Part shown: positions 29,612-35,194 of the stretch, one piece after another
Numbering within the stretch: position 1 is the first letter of the stretch
Layout: each line of letters begins with the position of its first letter
Assembly (NCBI GenBank): GCA_946617625.1
Contig: CAMOKF010000001.1
Span: 86,064 to 136,057, forward strand
From: an uncultured Bacillota bacterium
Lineage (GTDB): Bacteria; Bacillota_I; Bacilli_A; RF39; UBA660
DNA length: 49,994 nucleotides
Direction of reading: 5' to 3'
Position numbers and translations under genes: made by a program
The notes under the pieces: generated by a model
Databases searched by the model: none
What the model was told of the DNA's origin: nothing
The model's input: the letters and a program-made list of their open reading frames with translations, nothing else

Positions 29612-29887
29612 CTATTTTTCCTCCTTTTTATTATTTTTATTTTTATCTTGTTCTTTAGATTTATAATTTTTATTTGATTTAGATTTTTTAGATTTAGGTT
29701 TTTCTACTTTTACTTTTTTAGGTTCAGTAGAACTATAAACACTTAATCTACCATCACTAACCAACATTTTACAATAATCTAAAGTACTAGTATCATTATC
29801 TTTTACTGAAATGATATTGTTGTAATAATAACTTTTTCCATTTATTATTACTGTTTGATTTCTTGTTGTAACTAGAAATGTTTTCAT
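29612..29887 (-). CDS. Small basic protein upstream of tail sheath
   Basis: A 91-residue protein with a compact N-terminal part (MKTFLVTTRNQTVIINGKSY, then a CKMLVSDGRLSVYSS strand-turn) and a long lysine-rich, disordered C-terminus. The function is unknown; a small head-tail joining or sheath-associated role is possible from position. Its TAG is immediately followed by the sheath ATG in the same frame, so any read-through would fuse it to the sheath. Confidence 0.65.
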   Translation of the reverse strand: MKTFLVTTRNQTVIINGKSYYYNNIISVKDNDTSTLDYCKMLVSDGRLSVYSSTEPKKVKVEKPKSKKSKSNKNYKSKEQDKNKNNKKEEK

Positions 29888-29889
29888 TG

Positions 29890-30375
29890 TTACTCCTCTT
29901 TTATATAGTTATAATTAGTTTCTTCATAATTTGCCTTGATAGGTTCATTTTTAAAGACTGGTACAACCTTACACACATAACAATCAGGATATTCGCTCTG
30001 AGTTGTTATTTCTGTTATCTTAAACTCTCTTGACATAGATTGTGTTACTAATTCTCTATCAGCTGTAGGAGATATATAAATTCTTGCTTCTACAGTTAAA
30101 TTAGGAGTATCTATAGGTAACATCATTATATAAGGTTTATCCTCTGGGTCTTCAGATAACCAACCAAGATTTCTTAGAAACTTTCTTTTAGGATTAGCTT
30201 CATAAATAACACTTAGTTCAATAGGTTCTGAGAGTTTTTCTGGGTCAATTTCACTATGAATTGATTCAGTGGATTTAAGTATATATCTATATTGAACAGT
30301 AAATCCACGTAATTCAGCCATTTCTTTAAAGAAACTTCCATATATTTTTGCATCATAGTCTATTAATTTTCCCAT
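29890..30375 (-). CDS. Neck / head-tail connector protein, possibly gp14-like
   Basis: This 161-residue protein contains MAELRGFTVQYRY, then IELSVIYEANPKRKFLRNLG, PYIMMLPID and a C-terminal REFKITEI followed by YPDCYVCKVVPVF. Proteins with this order are found between neck and sheath genes of T4-like phages. Position and size suggest a head-completion or tail-terminator-type connector. The family name is uncertain. Confidence 0.62.
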   Translation of the reverse strand: MGKLIDYDAKIYGSFFKEMAELRGFTVQYRYILKSTESIHSEIDPEKLSEPIELSVIYEANPKRKFLRNLGWLSEDPEDKPYIMMLPIDTPNLTVEARIYISPTADRELVTQSMSREFKITEITTQSEYPDCYVCKVVPVFKNEPIKANYEETNYNYIKEE

Positions 30376-30397
30376 ACTACTCTCAACCTATTTAATA

Positions 30398-31876
30398 TTA
30401 TTTACATAATCCTGAAACACGATATGTTCCTGATTTACTTTCTGTAATAAAGTTATATCTAAATCCTGTACATTTAACAACATTATCAATCTTCTTACAT
30501 TCAACTATAAATGTATTTTTAGTATTTGATTCTGTTTTAGGACTAAATACTTTATCTACATCACAAGTAAATCTTCCATATCCATTTCTAAATCTAAAGT
30601 TTTCAATTACAATATTTGCATTTACTTTAGATTCATCTTTCTTATTAAGAACACACTCTAAAGTCAATGTTCCTTTAGAAATTCTAGCCTTTGTAACTTC
30701 CATAGAATCAATATTCTTATAATTCTCTGTTACGAAGTTTGTTAGAAGTTTATTGAAAGACTTTTCTTCTAATCTCATACCTCTTCTCATAGGTCTTCTT
30801 TGTTCAAACTGTCTTTGTCTGTTAAAAGTTCTTCTATTCATAGGTTTAGCAAATCTACTTCTATTTTCGATTCTTCTATTCTCAACTCTACGTCTATTAA
30901 GTGGTCTTTTAACTCCAGCTTGTCTTGAAATTCTAGATTCAACTGCACGTCTTCTAGAAATAGGTCTTCTCATAGGTCTTCTTCTATTTTCAACTCTACG
31001 TCTTTCAATAGGTCTAACTCTACGATTCTTTCTCATTTGCTCCATTCTACGAGCTCTTCTTAATGCTCTTGCTCTACGTCTTGCTCTTTCTGCTTTTAGA
31101 GCATTATCTTTAGTAACTGTTTTAACTTTAGGTCTCTTATTTGAGCGTTTAGGTGGAGTCCATACAGGTTTAGAATCTAGTTCAAGTTGCTGTGCAGATT
31201 CTTCTTTCTTTTCTGTCTTATCTTCTTCATCTTCTTTTTTATCTTCTTTGTCTGAACAACCTTCTTCTACCTTTTTAGATTCTTCAATTTCTTCAACTTC
31301 CTCTACTTCTTCTTCAGTAGACTCTTCTTTAGTTTCAGAATCTTCTTTAGGTTCTTCTTCGTCTTTCTTATCTTCTGTATCATCAATCTTTGATACTTCA
31401 CCCATTAGAATAAATGCTTCAGGTGTTTCACCACAAACTGGACATTCACTTCCTTCTGCAAGTTCAGTATCATTAAAGAATTTATTTCCACAAATTGGAC
31501 AAGTGTATGTAAAATCTCCTACATACTCATCTGATGTTGGAACCTCACCATCTGGTGTTTCGTCAATAAGTTGTTGTAGTTCATCTATACTATCTGTAAC
31601 TTGTTCTGGGTCCAAATCAGGGTCAATAATTACCGCAACATCATCAAATGTATCTTCTGGTAAACTTTCACCTTCGATTGGATTTCCATCAAAGTCAACA
31701 ACTTCATCATCAAATTCATCAAAATCATCTATACCAGCATCAATATCATCTGCTTCTGTGATTTTGTTAGACTCTTTGATTAGTTTCTTCTGAGTCTTAT
31801 TCTTACTTTTACTTTCTTGACAAGCTCTCATAGTAGCTTCAAATGTACTCATTGTTTTTTCATTTAACTTAGTCAT
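30398..31876 (-). CDS. Zinc-ribbon, acidic and arginine-rich virion-associated protein
   Basis: The 492-residue product has a striking order of segments. Residues 40-110 are very acidic. Residues 124-150 form a zinc ribbon (Cys126, Cys129 in CPICG and Cys145, Cys148 in CPVCG). Residues about 165-235 are another acidic Glu/Lys stretch. Residues about 240-375 are arginine-rich, with the recurring motif RRRVENRR. The last 115 residues look like a small folded beta domain (TLTLECVLNKKD, FIVECKKIDNVV). The basic region resembles nucleic-acid condensing tails. The gene lies among neck genes, so it may be an internal head protein or a protein that binds packaged DNA. I do not recognise the family. 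The N-terminus carries LIKESN and ITEADD, possible prohead protease sites. Confidence 0.68.
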   Translation of the reverse strand: MTKLNEKTMSTFEATMRACQESKSKNKTQKKLIKESNKITEADDIDAGIDDFDEFDDEVVDFDGNPIEGESLPEDTFDDVAVIIDPDLDPEQVTDSIDELQQLIDETPDGEVPTSDEYVGDFTYTCPICGNKFFNDTELAEGSECPVCGETPEAFILMGEVSKIDDTEDKKDEEEPKEDSETKEESTEEEVEEVEEIEESKKVEEGCSDKEDKKEDEEDKTEKKEESAQQLELDSKPVWTPPKRSNKRPKVKTVTKDNALKAERARRRARALRRARRMEQMRKNRRVRPIERRRVENRRRPMRRPISRRRAVESRISRQAGVKRPLNRRRVENRRIENRSRFAKPMNRRTFNRQRQFEQRRPMRRGMRLEEKSFNKLLTNFVTENYKNIDSMEVTKARISKGTLTLECVLNKKDESKVNANIVIENFRFRNGYGRFTCDVDKVFSPKTESNTKNTFIVECKKIDNVVKCTGFRYNFITESKSGTYRVSGLCK

Positions 31877-31902
31877 TATTGAAAAAATCTCCTCTCATAT
31901 TT

Positions 31903-32604
31903 TTAATCTATAGGTAGCATCATATCTGAGTTTTCATTCAAGAACCCTCTGATTTCTTCTAACTCAGCTGTTGCTTCCGATAGTAGTTGGTCTGAATCTA
32001 TTTCATATGTGCTAGAATTTAATTTGAATTTACCACGTATTCTACCTAGAATTTGTTTCGTTAGAGCTAATGCCAATCGTCTTAATAAGTTTTGCCAAAA
32101 CGGTTCAACTATATCTTCGACTGTTTTATATTCTGGAATATATACAACTGTAATTTTATCCGGTTTAGGATAATTAGCATAACAATATAAATCACTATTC
32201 TTCTTATCCCAATAAAAATCTAAATCTGTTGCTATACTATTCTTTAATTGTTGTGTGAGCAAAGCTCTATTATAATCAGTTAAAGATACATACTGCAGTG
32301 AACTTTGTCTTGCTGCTAAATACATAATGTCCTGAAAATCAGCAATTCTATTTGGAGTATTGCTCCTCATAATCATCACTACAGTATTTATCATATCTTT
32401 ACCTTTATTAAATTTTCCCTCTTCAATATGCATTTTTTCTGCATAAGGGATAGTAGCTGTACGTGTATCTGTAATATAATGCTTTATTTCTCTAAAAGCC
32501 ATATCTATTATTTGTTCTAGTTGTTCATTAATCTCAACTTTAACAATAGGAAATCCTAGCTGTAACAAAATATCATCTTTATATTCTTCTAAAGTCATAT
32601 ACAA
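31903..32604 (-). CDS. Neck protein / head completion protein, gp13-like
   Basis: This 233-residue protein starts with a helical MTLEEYKDDILLQLG and IDMAFREIKHYITD. It ends with LALALTKQILGRIRGKFKLN, then DSDQLLSEATAELEEIRGFL. The latter is the typical C-terminal signature of neck (head-closure) proteins in T4-like phages. It follows the head genes and precedes the connector and sheath genes, as expected for the protein that closes the portal after packaging. The start has an AAGGGAG ribosome binding site. Confidence 0.7.
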   Translation of the reverse strand: MYMTLEEYKDDILLQLGFPIVKVEINEQLEQIIDMAFREIKHYITDTRTATIPYAEKMHIEEGKFNKGKDMINTVVMIMRSNTPNRIADFQDIMYLAARQSSLQYVSLTDYNRALLTQQLKNSIATDLDFYWDKKNSDLYCYANYPKPDKITVVYIPEYKTVEDIVEPFWQNLLRRLALALTKQILGRIRGKFKLNSSTYEIDSDQLLSEATAELEEIRGFLNENSDMMLPID

Positions 32605-32631
32605 CTACTCCCTTCATTTGATATAAAGATA

Positions 32632-32674
32632 GATATGACTGTTATCCAGAGGGGAGGATAGGCACAGCCATATC
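32632..32674. other. Hairpin with anti-Shine-Dalgarno-like loop, upstream of neck gene
   Basis: Arms 32632-32647 and 32656-32674 pair over about 16 bases, with a three-base bulge. On the transcribed strand the loop contains the sequence TCCTCCCCTC, which is complementary to the ribosome binding site of the next gene (AAGGGAG, just before 32604). It may be a regulator of that gene or only an mRNA processing hairpin. No U-run follows, so an intrinsic terminator is not supported. A small second hairpin (ATCTATTT and AAATAGAT) lies just upstream, near 32685-32707. Confidence 0.5.
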
Positions 32675-32719
32675 TCTCTCCATCAATCTATTTTAAATTA
32701 AATAGATGTTAAACTTATA

Positions 32720-33406
32720 CTACTCATCTGTAGTAGTAACTGCAATAGTAGCAGTGTTACTAGCTTCATCTGTAAGTGTTACTGTAGCAGATGCTGCTGC
32801 ATTAGCAGAGGCTGTAACTGTTACAGTTGTTCCTTCAACTTCTACTGTAATACTAGGTTTATCAGATTCTGCTGTAACTGTACCTGTTGCATTTGAAATT
32901 GTAGCTGTTCCAGACTCGCCTTTAACAATAGACAATTCTGTAGGAGCTACTGATAATGTAGGTGTATCTTCGTCAGGGTCTTCGTCAGGGCCTGGCCCTT
33001 CACCTTCTTCATCATCTTCAGCTGCTTCTTCATCAGCTTCTACATTCTCTTCAATTACAACATCTCTAGTATCATTAGCTAGGTCTCCCCAAGCTGCAAC
33101 ATCTGCTGGGTCAACTACAGTATCACCAATCTTAACTGTCATACCGTCAATCTTAGCAAGACTTCTGTAGTACATAACTTCATCAGCATTTGATGTTGTG
33201 AACTTGTATTCTTGACCAGACTTTAGATACTTAACATTATTAGTCTTATATCCTTGAACACCGATACCTGTAATAGTAGTATCTTTGATTGTTACTGTAC
33301 CTGCATTATATCCACCTGGAGCAGTAGCGATTTCACTATTTACATCAGGGGCTGTATATGAAAGTGTGATTGTAACAGGTGTTGAACTGAAATCAATATT
33401 TGCCAT
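32720..33406 (-). CDS. Ig-like domain head protein (decoration-like)
   Basis: The 228-residue protein has a beta-rich N-terminal domain (about 1-115). A highly acidic Glu/Asp/Pro/Gly linker (about 120-150) follows, with EADEEAAEDDEEGEGPGPDE. The C-terminal domain of about 75 residues begins TPTLSVAPTELSIVKGESGT and matches the bacterial Ig-like (Big2-type) pattern ending in SATVTLTDEASNTATIAVTT. Such domains occur on decoration proteins on capsid surfaces (Hoc-like) and in other virion proteins. It follows the capsid gene, so a head decoration role is plausible. It ends in TAG. Codon use is less A+T-rich than in neighbours, like that of the capsid exons, which suggests high expression. Confidence 0.75.
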   Translation of the reverse strand: MANIDFSSTPVTITLSYTAPDVNSEIATAPGGYNAGTVTIKDTTITGIGVQGYKTNNVKYLKSGQEYKFTTSNADEVMYYRSLAKIDGMTVKIGDTVVDPADVAAWGDLANDTRDVVIEENVEADEEAAEDDEEGEGPGPDEDPDEDTPTLSVAPTELSIVKGESGTATISNATGTVTAESDKPSITVEVEGTTVTVTASANAAASATVTLTDEASNTATIAVTTTDE

Positions 33407-33437
33407 AACTTAATTCTCCTTTAATTATTTTTTTATT

Positions 33438-33474
33438 GCAACTAGTAAAAAGATACTTACTAATTACTAGTTGC
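33438..33474. other. Perfect 11-bp hairpin after the capsid gene
   Basis: The arms 33438-33448 (GCAACTAGTAA on the transcribed strand's complement) and 33464-33474 match without mismatch, with a 15-base loop. It is located between the last capsid exon and the Ig-like gene. The sequence after it on the minus strand is A-rich rather than U-rich, so it is more likely an mRNA end or processing structure than an intrinsic terminator. Confidence 0.55.
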
Positions 33475-33495
33475 AGAATATGTGTAAAACATATA

Positions 33496-33561
33496 TTAGT
33501 CAGTAATCTTACCTCTAATATACATTTTTGAGTTAACCATCTTTTTAGCGTACATTGTTGC
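33496..33561 (-). CDS. Major capsid protein, downstream C-terminal exon (exon 5 copy)
   Basis: Twenty-one codons plus TAA encode ATMYAKKMVNSKMYIRGKIT followed by D. The same ending is present at the end of exon 4 (ATSYAKKLVNNKMYIRGKVI, then S). Fifteen of 21 residues agree, but many third positions differ. It sits directly downstream of a group I intron core, as a 3' exon should. Its codon use (AAG, GTT, AAC) is like that of the other capsid exons, so this appears to be the original end of the capsid gene. The exact 3' splice site is uncertain; AAG|GCA at 33561/33562 or AAAG|AC a few bases upstream are possible. Confidence 0.6.
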   Translation of the reverse strand, partial: ATMYAKKMVNSKMYIRGKITD

Positions 33562-33922
33562 CTTGTCTTTATATAAGAACGTAACTTCTTATATGATATT
33601 ACTAGAATATCCACTTACTTTCATAAGTGAGGAGACTATTTCTTCATCCATATAATTTACTATATGGAGCCGAGCACTTCCACTATCATTAACTTATAGT
33701 GTACTAATTAGTCGTTGAACCTTATTCTATTCGAATCTTGGCTGCAGAAGAACCATTTTAATTGTACTTAGGATTTAACCATATACAAATCTATAAACTT
33801 TTTTCTACTTTCGTAACATTCACACTTAAGCTTATTTCATCTTTATGTTGTAGTGTTATAGCTTTAGGTATTGCCTGCAATTCACTCGGTATTTATAGAC
33901 TCTCTTACGAGTGTGAAACAAA
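33562..33922 (-). ncRNA. Group I intron core (intron 4), possibly missing or having an uncertain 5' splice site
   Basis: The minus strand has the conserved order of group I core elements: GAATTGCAGGCAA (P4 region), TTCTGCAGCC (Q-like), GGTTCAACGACTA (R/P7) and GAAATAGTC (S-like). It shares long identical blocks with intron 3, such as GTGAATGTTACGAAAGTAG (both followed by AAAAAAG) and GGTTAAATCCTAAG. Unlike introns 1 and 2, its endonuclease gene lies before the core rather than in the P6 loop. The 5' splice site should lie in exon 4, but I could not find a convincing P1 pairing. It may still splice (giving exon 5) or be a displaced relic. Confidence 0.6.
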
Positions 33923-34630
33923 TTACTTTATTTCTAGGGCGTTTAATCTTATCATATTTTCATCTATAAACATAAACTCATATCCTAAATCTAAACAAGC
34001 TTGTTTTTTAGCTAAAACAATTTTATCTTCTTTATCAATAGAATACTTACATTCTATAATAAGATTTTTTGATTTTATGTAAAAATCTGGTAAATACATA
34101 TGTATTTTATTATCAGTAGGTTTTAAATACGGTATTTCTAATTTTTCATATTCGTAATCAATTCCTAATTGTTCTAATAACTTAACTGTATTTAACTCTA
34201 ATGTTGACCTTAAATTTAAACCTTTATATTTATGCTTTATTCCATATCTATTTTTATAGATTTTTTCTCTAGCATCTTTATATTTTGGTAAACTATGTAG
34301 GTCATTACAAACTTTAGTCATCTGTATAGATTTCTCTTTACGTCTTTCGTCTGTCCATCCCTTTTTAGCTCTATTACTCTGAAATTTAGAATCTTGATTC
34401 ATTTCTTTACAGTGTTTAGAAGCTTTTTCTTTAGCAATATCTGATTTATTATATGTTGTAATTACCTTAGAACTAGCTTCTTTACGTAATTTAGCACTTT
34501 CATCAGAATATGTTTTGCTATTAGGGTATAAACATCTAAATTCTTTATAAGTTAAATTATGTGTTTTTAAATGCACATTATTTATACAGTTTAATTTTTT
34601 ATTACAAATAGGACATTTTATCTTACTCAT
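33923..34630 (-). CDS. Homing endonuclease, zinc finger plus PD-(D/E)XK
   Basis: This 235-residue protein starts with a Cys2His2-like finger (Cys6, Cys9, His20, His24; CPICNKKL ... HLKTHNLTYKEF) similar to the MucR/Ros-type finger used by many phage endonucleases to bind DNA. The C-terminal half has the PD-(D/E)XK layout: RSTLELNTVKLLEQ (Glu145), YLPDF (Asp182), IIECK (Glu193, Lys195) and a final QACLDLGYEFMFI. It starts four bases after the TAA of exon 4 and lies upstream of the intron 4 core. It would cut an intron-less or element-less capsid gene and promote copying of the element. The catalytic residues look intact. Confidence 0.78.
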   Translation of the reverse strand: MSKIKCPICNKKLNCINNVHLKTHNLTYKEFRCLYPNSKTYSDESAKLRKEASSKVITTYNKSDIAKEKASKHCKEMNQDSKFQSNRAKKGWTDERRKEKSIQMTKVCNDLHSLPKYKDAREKIYKNRYGIKHKYKGLNLRSTLELNTVKLLEQLGIDYEYEKLEIPYLKPTDNKIHMYLPDFYIKSKNLIIECKYSIDKEDKIVLAKKQACLDLGYEFMFIDENMIRLNALEIK

Positions 34631-34633
34631 AAA

Positions 34634-35194
34634 TTATGAAATTACCTTACCTCTTATATACATTTTATTATTTACAAGTTTTTTAGCATAAGACGTTGCC
34701 CAGCCTTTTCTTCCTGCGAAGTCATCTGTCATCAACAAATCTGTACTAATGATTGGCATATATGGACAATAGAACATACCAGCATCCATAAATGAACTTC
34801 CTTTGTAACCCATTACATATTCATCTGGGTCATATTCAGGTGATACATAAACTTTGATATTACCAAGAGTACCCATAAAGTAAGGTCCAATTGCCTGTTG
34901 TCCTGAAGGTGAGAAGTTTCTCATTACTTCAATAACAGATGCAACATTAAGACCACAAACCATAAAGTTAGGTTTAATCTTTCTTGTACTCTGATATACA
35001 AGGTTCAAACCTTCAACGATTCTAGCATAGAAGCTATCGTAATGGTCTACTAGGTTAACACCAGTAATCTGTGTCTTTGACCAAGGTGTGTTCTCTGTAG
35101 CTGCCTTATCTCTAATATCTTTTGCTAACTCAATATCAATTTCGTGAGCAATTTCACCAGATACTTCAGTAGCTAGAAGAGAATCAATATCTTG
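34634..35194 (-). CDS. Major capsid protein exon 4 with in-frame stop
   Basis: Exon 4 begins after intron 3 with QDIDSLLATEVSGEIAHEID and continues to YIRGKVIS and TAA at 34634. It contains the typical gp23-like C-terminal half: VDHYDSFYARIVEGLN, MVCGLNVASVIEVM, QQAIGPYFMGTLGN, VYVSPEYDPDEYVMGYKGSS and YCPYMPII. It is complete without further splicing. The last 22 codons duplicate the downstream exon 5 with diverged nucleotides and higher A+T content, so they may have been imported along with the endonuclease gene that follows four bases later. Confidence 0.82.
   Translation of the reverse strand, partial: QDIDSLLATEVSGEIAHEIDIELAKDIRDKAATENTPWSKTQITGVNLVDHYDSFYARIVEGLNLVYQSTRKIKPNFMVCGLNVASVIEVMRNFSPSGQQAIGPYFMGTLGNIKVYVSPEYDPDEYVMGYKGSSFMDAGMFYCPYMPIISTDLLMTDDFAGRKGWATSYAKKLVNNKMYIRGKVIS

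Noticed and set aside
30753-31793. Long plus-strand open frame opposite the Arg-rich protein gene
   Set aside because: It mirrors the low-complexity acidic and arginine codons of the minus-strand gene, encodes Leu/Ser repeats, and has no ribosome binding site or plus-strand neighbours.
32706-33170. Plus-strand open frame opposite the Ig-like gene
   Set aside because: Composition (Val/Ala/Ser-rich) is a shadow of the Thr/Glu/Ala codons of the minus-strand gene; no other evidence.
33438-33474. Intrinsic terminator after the capsid gene
   Set aside because: The stem is perfect but no U-run follows on the transcribed strand; kept only as a hairpin.
33393-33614. Minus-strand 73-codon open frame spanning exon 5 in another frame
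   Set aside because: Out of frame with the recognisable capsid end YIRGKIT and covers the intron 3' end; no homology or ribosome binding site.
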